Assembly: GCA_037013495.1 (NCBI GenBank)
Contig: CM072807.1
Coordinates: 15,441,001 to 15,505,000, forward strand
DNA: 64,000 nucleotides
DNA from: Hippophae tibetana
Lineage: Eukaryota > Streptophyta > Magnoliopsida > Rosales > Elaeagnaceae
Direction: 5' to 3'
Shown here: positions 39,804 through 50,199 of the stretch, piece after piece
Layout: every line of letters starts with the position of its first letter
How positions within the stretch are numbered: the first letter of the stretch is position 1
Made by a program: the position numbers and the translations under genes
Notes under the pieces: generated by a model
What the model saw: the letters and a program-made list of their open reading frames with translations, nothing else
The model's database searches: none
What the model was told of the DNA's origin: nothing

Positions 39804-40245
39804 TATTTGGATGACAAATCACATTCACACTAACACAATTTCTTTTTATTGCATATAAAAGGAGGGAATTTGCTCAACCAAAAATGAGGACTTATATTAG
39901 AATTTGAGAGCTTCATCTCACCTTACTCATTTAATTTTGTTATATTTATTTATAGCATGTCTTCTTAGAACCTTAGCTAGAGTTAAGGGTGAAACTTTGA
40001 TTAATTTATAGTATTGTTCTTCATTCCTTACTATAAATTTAGAAAAGTTTCACCCTTATCTCTAGCTAAGGTTTTATCAAGACATATTATAAATAAAAAT
40101 AACAAAACTAAATGAGTAATATGAGATAAAGCTATCAAATTATAACTTAAGTCCTCCTCTTTTATTGAGAAAATGTCATTATTTTATAAGAAATAAAAGG
40201 AACTTGTGTTAGTGTGTATGTGAGTTGTTACGGTGGGCTTATGAT
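39804..40245. repeat. Large inverted repeat (hairpin-forming), arms ~210 bp
   Basis: The left arm (about 39,804-40,010) and right arm (about 40,030-40,245) are reverse complements with scattered mismatches. For example, CTTACTCATTTAATTTTGTTAT (shown only in part) and TCTAGCTAAGG near the centre recur inverted on the other side. The right arm is the internal part of repeat family X copy 2; the left arm is an inverted partial copy of the same sequence. A central spacer of about 20 bases contains ATTGTTCTTCATTCC. No ORF. Confidence 0.8.
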
Positions 40246-40665
40246 TCAAATAGTATTTTGAATATTGACCACTTTATGCTTTTTTTCAAATCTAAATCTA
40301 ACAAAATAATATACATGAAAGTTGTACATCATTGCATTATCTTGCCAAAGGAACTTGAATTATGTTAATCCAATAATTACATCTCTAGATATGATCATTT
40401 TAGTGAATGTGTGCTGTAAGTTGCTTAATAATCTCCCAAAACAAGTTGAATACATCTTTAACCATTTAAAATCTAAAAAATACTCGATATAAGTCTCACA
40501 TTTAACACATAAATTATATTAGATCAATATTTATCTATATAAATATGTTTAATTAAAATAATTTGATAAAACTTAATTAATGCATAAAATGACTTCATTG
40601 ATAAAATAACAAATATAAATATCTAAGAAAATATATGTAAGAAATATAATTATGGATATTTATCA
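40030..40665 (-). repeat. LTR-like repeat family X, copy 2
   Basis: A direct copy of 38,250-38,927 with many substitutions, sharing the minus-strand start TGATAAATATCC at 40,665. It carries the same TTATGCTTTTTTTCAAATC and ATGCATAAAATG words. Its far end forms the right arm of the large inverted repeat. Confidence 0.7.
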
Positions 40666-41099
40666 CACCCTAAACTAGGATATTGCTAGTTTCTAGCAAT
40701 TTATGTGATGAACAAGAAAGACACTTTGAATTAAAGTAAGTTTTTTTCACAATTATGGGGAATTGCATAGAGGAAAGTATACATTTTTTTGAGGTTTTCT
40801 TCATTTGTAAATATATCCTTTATCTATTTTTTTTTTCTCTTAACTTATTTTATAATTTTAGTTTTTTTTTTAAGAAAAGTTGGGCTTCCTACTTGCTATT
40901 TATATTTCTTTCACAATTGACTATGCCACCTATTTTTATTAACATCTTCTATTTATTATTTACTCATTATTATTCTAATTTAATTTTTGTTGTTATATGT
41001 TAGTTTGGTAATGGAATAAAAGATCTGATAGTTTAATTAAAGTGAATAGTGAAATTGTTTTTGGGAATCTTTTTGATATACCTCAATGTTCTTAAACAT

Positions 41100-42560
41100 T
41101 TAACATCATGATTAAAAATGAAAGTGTGTACCAAAAATATGAAAATGAACCAACAATAACCATGTGCAATTATTTATTGTCTCTTAGAAATTCTTTCCCT
41201 TCATGCTTTTTTTCCTCTTAATGCTAATAATTTTAAATTCAAGCTGAGATTGATTCCACTACTTACAAATTTTCATAAATTGGAATCTGAAAGTGCATAT
41301 TTGCATCTTAAATTATTTGAGCAAGTTTGTGCTACTTTTAATGACTAATCATGTAGTGATGAAATTATTAGGCTAAACTTGTTTCTTTTTTCTTTAAAGA
41401 TAAAGCAAAAACATGGTTGAATTTTTTTAAAACCAAGATCTATCGGTACATGACAAGAAATACAAACTAAATTTAAAAAAAAATCTTTCTGACCAATAGA
41501 ACAATGACTTTGAAAATAAAAATTCAAAACTTTTCCCAAAAATCAAATAAAACATATTATGTAACACGTTAAGGATTTTTAAAATTCTTGTCCACACCAT
41601 GGTTTTGAAAAATGATGCATTATAAGCTTTTTCTATAAAGGGTTAGTACCTAAAACAAAACAATTTATTGAAATAATGTGCAACTATGAATTTCTTGATA
41701 AAGAACCTGAAGTAGCTTTAGAATTTTTACATCATTTAACAGAAAATTCTCAATCTTGACAAAATACTACTACTTTGGAAAATTGTATATGATCTAATCT
41801 TTCTAGTTCTAATGGAGGGAAATATCAATATATAATTGCAAATTTGAGTAGGAAAATTAAAGCCACAGAACTAGGGGAAGGTTAAAGAAGTCAAAATGAT
41901 GAAATTTATAGCATTTGTGAAGTTATGGGACATTCCATAAGAATTTGTCCAAATATTATAGTTTTTAAATAAGTGTTACATGACTAAGCAAATACTATGA
42001 ATGTTTTCATAAAGTCATTTACTTCTTCATACTCTAACACATATAATCCTGAATGGAAAAGTCATCTTAATTTTAGTTGAAAAAATGATAATAATATTCA
42101 TATTATGCCTTCTTAAGAACATTCAAATTACTCACTATATCACACACAATAAAGATGAAAACCCCTTGATGAAACATTGCAAACATTCATGCAAGATCAA
42201 ACAAACATAGATAATCAAACTTCCCGAGCCATAAATGAGATCAAAAATACACTCTCAACATTGACTTCTTCTTTGCGCATAAAGAGAAAGGTAATTTTCT
42301 AGCTCAAGCTCAATCAAATCCTTTCAAGTCAATTTCATATAAGTGATTCTAATTCATGTGATACACAACTTGAAAATGACAATTTCATATCCACTGTTTA
42401 CAATAGTAAAGTTATCGACAAAACCATTATTCCAAAGAAAGAAGAATCACATGAAACACCAAAGCTAAAAAGTGAATCACATGAAACACCAAAGCTAAAA
42501 AGCATTGATGAAGATGATAATTCTAAGTCTTGTAATATTGAAAAATACCCCATTCTATCT
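41100..42560 (+). pseudogene. Athila-like Ty3/gypsy gag, broken
   Basis: The plus-strand translation near 41,140-41,440 gives NEPTITMCNYLLSLRNSFPS, then NANNFKFKLRLIPLLTNFHK, then LESESAYLHLKLFEQVCATF. After a TAA comes SCSDEIIRLNLFLFSLKDKA followed by KTWLNFFKT. This follows the known Athila-type gag order: TMRDYL..., FELKPG-I-LLP-FHGLE-E-PY-HL-EFE-VC-TF, then DAIRLRLFPFSLKDKAKTWL. Near 41,640-41,760 KQFIEIMCNYEFLDKEPEVA and ENSQS continue the gag. The 3' part to 42,560 is low-complexity, Ser/Lys-rich and contains a short direct duplication (CACATGAAACACCAAAGC, at about 42,448 and 42,478). Multiple frameshifts and stops make it non-functional. Confidence 0.8.
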
Positions 42561-42579
42561 TTTGATGGTATAACCAAAT

Positions 42580-43035
42580 TGCAATTGCACTTGAAGATTA
42601 AGAAAAGACAAATTTCACATATCCTTTTGATACTTTTGCTTACCGATGCATGTCATTTAGACTATGTAATGCACCAACTACATTTCAAATATGCATGCTT
42701 AGTATTTTTAGTGACATGGTTGAATGTTTTCTTGAATTTTTCATGGTGATTTTCCTAATTTTGGTGATTTATTTTATGATTGTTTATTAAATTTGGGGAA
42801 AGTTTTGATTAGATTAAAAGAGAGGAATCTATTGCTCAATTGGGAGAAATGTCATTTCATGGTGGACCATGGTATTGTCCTTTGTCATATAGTTTAATCT
42901 AAAGAAAAAAAGGTTGATAAATCTAAGATTGAAGTAATTGCAAATATTCTCATTCTAAGTTTGTGAAAGATATTAGATCATTTTTACGATATATAGGATT
43001 TTATAGAAGATTTATCAAAAATATTAGTGCTATAT
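42580..43035 (+). pseudogene. Athila-like reverse transcriptase remnant
   Basis: The translation gives EDQEKTNFTYPFDTFAYRCM (slightly shifted at the start), then SFRLCNAPTTFQICMLSIFS, DMVECFLEFFMV and RNLLLNWEKCHFMVDHGIVL. These match the RT palm/thumb blocks of Ty3/gypsy elements (T-F-xCPFGTFAYRRMPFGLCN, then NWEKCHFMV-GIVLGH). The catalytic F-x-DD-F motif is lost: the frame breaks directly after FFMVI. Sequence stops matching at about 43,035, where a different element begins. Confidence 0.85.
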
Positions 43036-43240
43036 CCTGGATATGCATCAACACTTGTTCCTAGGAAACATTCATAGGAAAAAACTTTAGAAATTTGTTC
43101 CCATGTTGTGATGTTTCAATTTTCTTTGGAGGATCTTCTTTCATATCTCACTTTTAAATTTCTTGCCCAACAAGTTGTTGGGCTTTTCTTTAGTCTTCCT
43201 CTTCTACAAACGATTTTGTTTCTATGGTGACTAGCTTTAT
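43036..43240 (-). pseudogene. Second gag fragment of the minus-strand gypsy element
   Basis: About 200 bp that aligns, in the same orientation, with 37,440-37,660 of the gag C-terminal region. Both contain the words CAACAAGTT-TTGGGC, GGGTTGTGATGTT-like sequence and AATTTTCTTTGGA-GATCTTCTTTC. It sits directly after the Athila-like RT remnant, so it marks a recombination or insertion junction. Confidence 0.75.
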
Positions 43241-43690
43241 ATTTGGCTAATCAGTTTGTGTTTTTGTGCTAACCATTTTGTAGTTAATTTGAGAATGTAT
43301 CTGATTAGCGAAAAGCTTATTAGAACGTTGGTCTAGAAACCGTTCAATCTAATTTTAGAAATTGTGAAAACAGGGTAAGGGCTCGTAAGTAAAGTAAATT
43401 AAGGCAGTATCCTAGAGAGGGTAGCATAAGGTCGAGTTTGTAATTGAACATTTAATTTTCATAGTGGAAATTTAGCTGGTCCAGTGGACCGATGATTTTC
43501 CTCTCAGGTCATGGTTGTGGCCTAGGTTCTTTCCACCTAAAAATATCATGTGTTATTATTTTATTTCTACACTATATTCTTACATGCAATTGAATGTCTG
43601 ACTGTCTTATTTAGGTTATTAAGTTATAAATTAATAAAAACTTAAAAATAATTTATCCACCCCCTCTAGGTTAATTAAGTTCATATCATA
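43241..43690 (+). mobile_element. Copia-type LTR fragment
   Basis: It contains the signature order of many plant copia LTRs: a GGTCGAGTTTG block, then GGTTGTGGCCTAGGTTCTTTCC near 43,510-43,532, AATATCATGTGTTATTATTT, a T-rich stretch, and a terminal TCCACCCCCTCTAGGTTAA-like block near 43,660. The exact ends are not identifiable and no copia protein is attached. Confidence 0.5.
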
Positions 43691-45051
43691 TAAACTTTCA
43701 AATGGTAATTCACACAAGTCGGAACAAACCAAAATCTCAAAAACTATAAATCTTGTACGCGTCGTGGCTCAACATTATCAATGGCATGGCACAAGGCTCT
43801 CAAATCCAACTTGTGTATTCTAAAGTTTTATGTGTGACGTGGCTCAACATATTCCATACCACAGCACAATCCTTAAGGATGTAACTGAAGAATCAATGAT
43901 CATCATACGTCATAGTATAGTTTAAATCACCATATGTGTCCCAAATGTGTTTAATCCTAATTATAGCCTATGAATACAATGCTAACTCCTCTTAAACATC
44001 AATCAAGCCATATATCAGCCTCTAGCTTCCAATAGCCATTCCACCATAAAAAATTTACAAATATAGAGAGAAAACCTCCTAATTGTGAAGAAGATTCAAG
44101 GATTTAAAGAAGACAATAACAATCAATTTTGAGATCTGGAATAATCTTTATCAAAAAGGGATATTTTTGTTATTATATATTATTTTTCTCTCTGTAGTTT
44201 GATGTCTTTTGTAGTTGAATTAACTTTTATTGATTTTATTATGATTGGCTAATTTATAATTTGGGATTTTAGTACTGCTTATAGTGATTGGAAAAACAAT
44301 TTTATGGTTTATATAAATAAAAGTTTTGAATTTATTTCTTGTTTATATTATTCAAATCTTTAATTATAAATTTATGATGGACAAAGTCTTAATTTATAAG
44401 TAAAGAAAATATTTTAAAAATAATTATTAGACAAGTCATTTGTACTTAGTTGTGCATGAATGAATAAATGTCTAATTTAATTTAATTAATTAATATTAAA
44501 TTAAATGACTAAAATTATCTTTAATTAAAATTAATAATGGGTTATATCTTTATTTATAATTTCAAGCCTAGCTAAGAAAGTTATTAATTAATTGAGGATG
44601 ATTATTTTTTTAGTTTACTAATTAATCAATTTTAAGCACGATCAAAGAAGGTATCGATTAATTGAAAATGGTGGGGACTCACATGATTATAGGATTTTCA
44701 CTTATTTAAAAAGAAAAAAAATCATTAAATCTAACTTATATTTAAATCACTTAATTCATGCTTTCCTTGAAGGAATATGCAAATTAATTTTTCATATTCA
44801 TTCATCATCCTTGTTTCGACTATAATTTAGTTTACTTACGATCTTTAGTTATTAAGTTAATTTAGAATTTACAGTTCTTTTATTTTAACCTACACCTAAT
44901 AGAATATTTATGATTGTTTTTTTTAACTAATTTAGAAGATAATTTAACTATTAAAACAACCGATCAATTTTTTTAGAAAAAAACCTTGGGGTAACTTATT
45001 ATTAGTCTACTAATGATTCATGTACTTGCAAGAAACTAAAATTTATGCATC
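43691..45051 (+). mobile_element. Gypsy-type LTR, 3' portion
   Basis: It has repeated GTGGCTCAACAT words (43,760-43,840), a CTATGAATACAATGC TATA-like region and a leader with GAGAGAAAACCTCC. It ends ATTCATGTACTTGCAAGAAA...TTATGCA at 45,051. The 3' end shares the pattern TxATGATTCxTGxACTTGCxAG with the solo LTR at 47,846-47,870. Beyond 45,051 the minus-strand gag resumes. Confidence 0.5.
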
Positions 45052-45054
45052 CAC

Positions 45055-46111
45055 AGTCTTCAACCTGAATCTTCTCAATACTAAAACAGTCGAATAAATC
45101 TTTCAATGAATCATTTTTCTTATGATTCAGTCCCATCAGATGTCTTGAGGTCTTTAGTAGTCATATCTTTTGCTGAGAAGTGTGTGGACCTATTTTGAAA
45201 ACTTCGAGAAGTTTCCAATTATTCCTGGCTTGAGGGTCATGTACCAAACTCTAGCCTTACTTACCAGTGTCATAGGAAATGCTCTACACTTGATAGCATT
45301 ACTATATGCATAAAGATTCACCCAATCTCTGAATAGGTCAAGGTGCTCTAAGGGGTCAAAAGACCCACTGTAAGTTCTAATAGAAGGCTTATTGAACTTA
45401 CTCCTCAAAGGGATAGATAATACCTATGAGGTGAAGGGAACCTGAGTGGAATTGGTATAATTTATATGCCATTTCTCTCTATCAAGTCTTAGCTCTATTT
45501 TGTGAAGTCAAGTAAAGTCTCTTTTTGGTGGAGTTGGAATAGGATGATTGCCTACTCTTGGTGCCACTTGTTTATTATGACATAAGTCTACAATGTGACC
45601 AAAGAAGCTTTTTTGGTTAGAGAAGGCACAATATTTAGCCCTGAGATGGTTCCTCAAGTCTGCATGATTGGTATGTAGATGCTCTACATCCAGTTCGCTT
45701 CCACTAACTTGGCCAATGATGGATACCCCTCTCATGAAAAAGTCAAAGATCGTTGTGTCTTCATGGAAACTTATAGTTTGAATAAAGAGCTCAAAGCATG
45801 TTGGGGGTGGAGCATCATCGTCATTCCTAATGTTTGTACCCATATCTTATAAATCTTGAATACATGGATTGAATCTGTATTGGACTGGACCTTTTGAGTT
45901 GTTACTAGTGTTGGGCACCTGATGCTATTATTCTAGGGTGTCAACCCTTATGGTTGTAGAGACCTTGGGTGGCTCACTGAGGCATTAAGGCACTAAGGTG
46001 CGCTTGTGAGTTCATTTGGAGTTGCATTAGTTCCTTCATTATTTGATCCACGATTGTTTTCTTGGGCTTGGTACCCTTCTTGTTTCTCTTAGTCCTTTTT
46101 GATGGTGATTG
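45055..46111 (-). pseudogene. Ty3/gypsy gag N-terminal half, minus strand, broken
   Basis: On the minus strand, 45,190-45,408 encodes KPSIRTYSGSFDPLEHLDLF, then RDWVNLYAYSNAIKCRAFPM, then SKARVWYMTLKPGIIGNF. This is the classic gag core (Y-G-xDP-EHL--F---M-L-----A-CRAFP-TL-G-A--WY--L-P-SI--F). Upstream, 45,508-45,843 encodes a diverged N-terminal region (PPTCFELFIQTISFHEDTTI). Past a TAG it continues as SKRYDY and, in another frame, NHKKNDSLKDLFDCFSIEKI and QVED before the nested block at 45,054. Reading further upstream it is split by the solo LTR at 46,117-47,928. With 36,551-37,800 it belongs to one former element. Confidence 0.85.
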
Positions 46112-46116
46112 GTTAC
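46112..46116. other. Target-site duplication, left (GTTAC)
   Basis: GTTAC immediately precedes the solo LTR start and is repeated exactly at 47,929-47,933. Confidence 0.9.
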
Positions 46117-46565
46117 TGATGAGTGCTCAAAAAGCACTAAAATTACCATGATTTTATGCACATTAATTGATTAAAAATATATATATTTATATGTTTTATC
46201 ATATATTTATATAAATTTGTCTTTTCGGAATCACGGGTATTTTTATTGTTTTTCAAGTATTTTCGCTTAAAAACGTAACTTAAAGACTCAAAGAGGAATA
46301 CTGGAAGCAATACATCACAAATAAATTAATAAATAAATGAGAAAAGGTCAACAAATATAAAAACATTGGACAAAACGGGTCAAAAGGGTCAAAAATGAGG
46401 AAATCGTGCCGCCGTGCGCCCAGTCCCGCACGCAATGATGTCGTTCCACGCACGCCCCTATGCGCTGTTGTTTCCCCCGTGCGCGCGCCTGCACGCCCCT
46501 GCTGCTTGTCCGCGTGCGCCGCTGCCCATTTCGCTCTATTTTCGCGCATAGCCGCCACACGTCAT

Positions 46566-46590
46566 GCTGACGTCATCAAATGATGTCAGC
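46566..46590. promoter_or_regulatory. TGACGTCA palindrome in LTR U3
   Basis: GCTGACGTCATC and GATGTCAGC face each other around CAAAT, giving 10 bp arms with one mismatch. TGACGTCA is a canonical ACGT-core site for bZIP factors. It lies about 60-80 bp upstream of the LTR TATA box, a plausible enhancer position. Activity is inferred only from the sequence. Confidence 0.5.
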
Positions 46591-46647
46591 AATCACTACT
46601 CCGCATTTTCACCATTTTTTCACCCACTTTTTCTCTCCATCCTCACC

Positions 46648-46655
46648 TATAAATA
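46648..46655 (+). promoter_or_regulatory. TATA box of the solo LTR
   Basis: TATAAATA in the context CACCTATAAATACCCTC, followed about 40-80 bp downstream by a CT-rich stretch. It fits a Pol II LTR promoter. Confidence 0.7.
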
Positions 46656-47928
46656 CCCTCATTCTCTTCACTTCTAAAAATACCTCAAAACACATTTTCT
46701 TCTCTCTTTCTTTCTCTCTTTTCTTAGTTTTTCTTAGTTTTTAGCTTTTCTTAGTTAATTTCTCTTTGTTTTAGAGTTCTTCCCTTTTTGGGAAGAACTA
46801 GTTATGTTTTTGTAATTTATTAGCTTTTTGATTCAATAAATGGGAGTGCAAATTCTGTTTGGAGGTTTTGCAGCAACGGGAATAACATCGAAGTTCTGTA
46901 AGAATTTTATTTTCTTTACAGTTATTTTTTTATGCTTTATTCTTACATGTTATATTTAATTTGTCTGTGATTAAATTTAACTCTGCTGGCTGTTTATAAA
47001 CATGATGTAATAATAACGTTGTTATGCTTGCGAAATATTAAATTGGTAAAAATCTCTAAAATGAATTGATTTTATTTTTATTCAAGATTTTATATTAAGA
47101 ATGTTAGAGAAAAATATATTATTTTTCATTACAAACTTAAACCTAAAAATTAGATTTTAAGGTTTAGTTATCCGGTTTGATTTAGAGTAGTGCTTTTTAT
47201 TTGTTGGTACAATCGCTCGGTAGTTAGAGTGAAGCTCTATTTCAAAAGTTTTTATAAGAATTATTATCTGAAAATGTATTGACAACATGTTTTCAGTAGT
47301 GGTTTTAAAACTTGAAAGTTAGTACTCGGATAATTAAATTCTTAGGTTTAATTTGGACACCTTGAATAAAGTTTAAACTGTCTAACCCCACCAAAGGTGG
47401 CATTTAAATGGTTCATTTTCAATCTCTTAGAAAAATGAATTAATTTAATTAACCAAATTAGTTCTCAACCACATCCATAGGTATTAATTGATTTGTTTAG
47501 TTAACAAATAATATCTAACCCCACCAAATGTGGTATTCATACAAAAAAAGGAGAATCAATAAATATCAATTCATATCTTTAATAACCTAAATAATATGAA
47601 CAAGCATAATTAACTTAGTTATTATATCCATAAATACTCAACTATTATAAAAGATAAAATTTTCATAAATATTTATTGAATCTATGTTTATTTTTATGTA
47701 AGTAGATTAAAAACACAAAACCCAAAATATCGTGACAGGATGTTTAGGATTTAATTTCGTTTTTAAAAGTTTGAATAATAAATTAAAAACCACATACATT
47801 CCTTCCTTAGATCGAACTTAAGAGTATACTTATCATTTTCTACGAAATGATTCGTGCACTTGCGAGAGTTTTATAAATATAAAACTAAAGTATTGGCAAG
47901 AATCGGCGATGCCGGTTTTCGCTAATCA

Positions 47929-47933
47929 GTTAC
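47929..47933. other. Target-site duplication, right (GTTAC)
   Basis: An exact repeat of 46,112-46,116. The sequence after it (TCACCCAGATTTG...) continues the interrupted gag leader on the minus strand. Confidence 0.9.
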
Positions 47934-48165
47934 TCACCCAGATTTGTACATGCTCTTCATTTAGTGGGAATAATGGAAAGTTTTGAGAACTCATTCTAGT
48001 GATTTCATGGATCTAACGCATTGTTAGGAGAAAAGTGAATGAAGAATTGGACGAACGGAGTGAAAAACACAAAGAATACAATGAATGTTCTTGAGTTTTC
48101 AAGATCAATCGATTGAACACCAAATTCATTTTTCACACACGGCATCAGATGTTGAAGTCAATTTA

Positions 48166-48588
48166 TGTTAGGTCTCGTTCTCTTGACCTACAAATCACTA
48201 AAAAACCATGTCAGAAGGTATGACACCTGGGGGCATCGTATTAACTCATATACCTAAGTCAATTTTTGAGAGAAAAACTAAGATCGTAGGAAATTTAAGA
48301 GACTTGTGGTATGAGCTTATGCATACATTTTTAGGTTGTGATGGCCTATTTAAAGGTTTTGATGAATGACATAATCTTAAATAAATAATATCGATTAATT
48401 AATATTTAAATACTAAATTAATTAATGATCTTTCATATATAAATACGATGATGTTATTAATATTGATTTTGATTTTAAATAATATATATATATATGATTG
48501 TACATTAACTATATCCATTTGACTCTTCAATGCCACTATGAGCTAATCAAATGGAGCCATGTATACTTGGTAATTTTCCTATCCAACA
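48166..48588 (-). repeat. LTR-like repeat, copy C
   Basis: The ends read TGTTAGG...CCAACA on the plus strand, so both ends obey TG...CA. It is the longest and clearest copy of the family also present at 2,262-2,688 and 3,894-4,266. An AT microsatellite interrupts it at about 48,480-48,496. No target-site duplication was found (left ATTTA, right AAATG). Confidence 0.6.
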
Positions 48589-48900
48589 AAATGTAAAGAG
48601 TGTTTTTTAATGTTACAAGTTGTGGTACAGTTACAACTGATATGATAGATAATTATTGACTAAAAATTAGAATTTACTTTTTTCAACTTATAATTATTTG
48701 ATACATCAGTTGGAAAAATACTAGGACTTGTGGTAAATTTCAGAAATACCACTTTTGAGATGAGATGGAATGCTCGATATAAGAAGAATAGTCACTTTTT
48801 GATTAAAAGTATAGTTAACACATTGAGTATTTTTACCATGTAAATTATGATGTGTAACAGACAATGGGATATCAAGAAATTAAAGTGTATCACTATATAT

Positions 48901-50045
48901 GCCCTCATTGAAAATGAACTAATCATCTAAGTATGAGACCAAGCAGAGCCTTCAGGTAAAGTCTTGGGAACCTCGAGAAGTTGGCATCATCCAACTTCAG
49001 GCTGAAAAAGTGCCCTCCTTAAAAATAAGTTGATTGCTTAGGTAAGGAACCATACAAAGAACTAGAACAAAGCCTTGGGAACCTTGGGAGCCTTGGGAAG
49101 CTAGCATTTTCCAACTCCTAGCTGAAATGATGCCCTCATCAAAAATGAGTTGATTGCCTAGGTAAGAAACTTGACAAAGCACTCGGGTAAAGCCTTGGGA
49201 GTCATGGAAAGCTAGCATCATCCAATTCTAGGCTAAAATGGTGCCCTCATTAAAAACGAGTTGATCGCCTAGGTAAGGAACTAGGCAAAACACTCAAGCA
49301 AAGCCTTAGGAACCTCAAGAAGCTAGCATCATCCAACTCTAAGTTGAAATGGTGCCCTCATTAAAAATGAGTTGATCACCTAAGTAAGAAACCAAGTAAA
49401 ACACTCGTGAAAATCCTTGGGAGCCTTAGGAAGTTTCCATCATCCAACTCTAGATTAAAATGGTGCCCTCATTAAAAACGAGTTGATTTCCTAAGTAAAG
49501 AACTAGGTAGAGTACTCAAAAAAAGGCTTAAGAGCCTTGGGAAGCTACCATCATCTAGCTCTAGCCTGAAATAGCATCCTCATTAAAAATGAGTTGATCG
49601 TTTAGGTAAGGAACTAATAAGAGCATTCAGGTAAAGCCTTGGGAGGCTCGAGAAGTTGGCATCATCCAACTCCAGGTCAAAATGGTACCCTTATTAAAAA
49701 TAATCTAATCACCTAGGTAAGAAATCAGGTAGAGCACCTGAGCAAAGCCTTAGGAACCTTGAGAAGTTGGCATCGTCCAACTTAAGCCAAAATGATACCC
49801 TTATTAAAAATGAGTTAATCCTCTAGGTAAGGAACCAGCTAAAGTACTCAGACAAAGCCTTAGGAACCTCGAGAATTTGGCATTGTATATGTCTAGACTA
49901 AAAAAGTGCCCTCATTAAAAGAAAGTTGATCATCTAGGTAAGGAACCAAGCAGAGCACTTGGGAAAAGCCTTGGGAGCCTTAAGAAGCTGGCATCATCCA
50001 AATCCATATCAAAAAAGTTCCCTTTATTAAAAATGAGTCCATTTC
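48901..50045 (-). repeat. Tandem array, 111 bp unit, ~10 copies
   Basis: Units start with GCCCTCATTAAAAATGAG-like sequence at 48,901, 49,012, 49,132, 49,243, 49,354, 49,465, 49,576, 49,687, 49,797, 49,908 and 50,019. Spacing is 111 bp except one of 120 (a 9 bp internal duplication, CCTTGGGAG) and one of 110. Inside each unit are CTAGGTAAGGAACCA, GCCTTGGGA and GCATCATCCAACTC blocks. 111 is 37 codons. On the minus strand two units stay open in one frame at 48,997-49,221, with repeats resembling VLCxVxYLxNQLIFxEG. The array follows the decayed minus-strand ORFs at 50.2-52.1 kb. Confidence 0.92.
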
Positions 50046-50199
50046 CTCAAATAGATCAAGCTAAAAAAACACCCATGCATTTCATTAGAATATGAATTCA
50101 TTTATTTCAAATGGGAGTCCATACATTACATCAGTTGGAAATAAAATTCAACATTAATACAGCTAGGTAGGGTATGCAATATCTGGACATCTAATCACC

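Larger units (their letters stand above)
37790..45054. mobile_element. Nested block of LTR elements inserted in a gypsy gag
   Basis: The minus-strand gag reads up to about 37,790 on one side and resumes at about 45,055 on the other, where the ESLKD...IEKIQVED-like stretch is found. Everything between is foreign. It contains an LTR start in minus orientation at 39,803, two copies of another LTR-like repeat, a large inverted repeat, plus-strand Athila-like gag and RT, a second minus-strand gag fragment, a copia-type LTR and an LTR 3' end at 45,051. I could not find a matching target-site duplication, so this may be several successive insertions. Confidence 0.65.
46117..47928 (+). mobile_element. 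Complete solo LTR of a gypsy element
   Basis: An 1,812 bp LTR without internal sequence. It starts TGATGAGTGC and ends GCTAATCA. The terminal TGATGAG and the inverse of CTAATCA match at 6 of 7 bases, and it is flanked by the perfect 5 bp duplication GTTAC. U3 contains a striking GC-rich block (about 46,400-46,560, CGCACGC/GTGCGCG words), an imperfect palindrome with TGACGTCA at 46,566-46,590 and a TATA box TATAAATA at 46,648-46,655. Downstream are a CT-rich leader (46,690-46,730) and a poly(A)-signal-like TCAATAAATGGG near 46,833. It interrupts the N-terminal part of the minus-strand gag. The two other relatives in the window (27,436-27,800 and 38,928-39,803) are truncated. Confidence 0.92.

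Noticed and set aside
37790..45051. A single complete LTR retrotransposon inserted in the gag
   Set aside because: No matching target duplication or LTR pair; parts in both orientations and from at least three element types argue for several events.
46280..46583. Arg/Ala-rich ORFs on both strands
   Set aside because: They are by-products of the GC-rich block in the solo LTR U3 region, not proteins.
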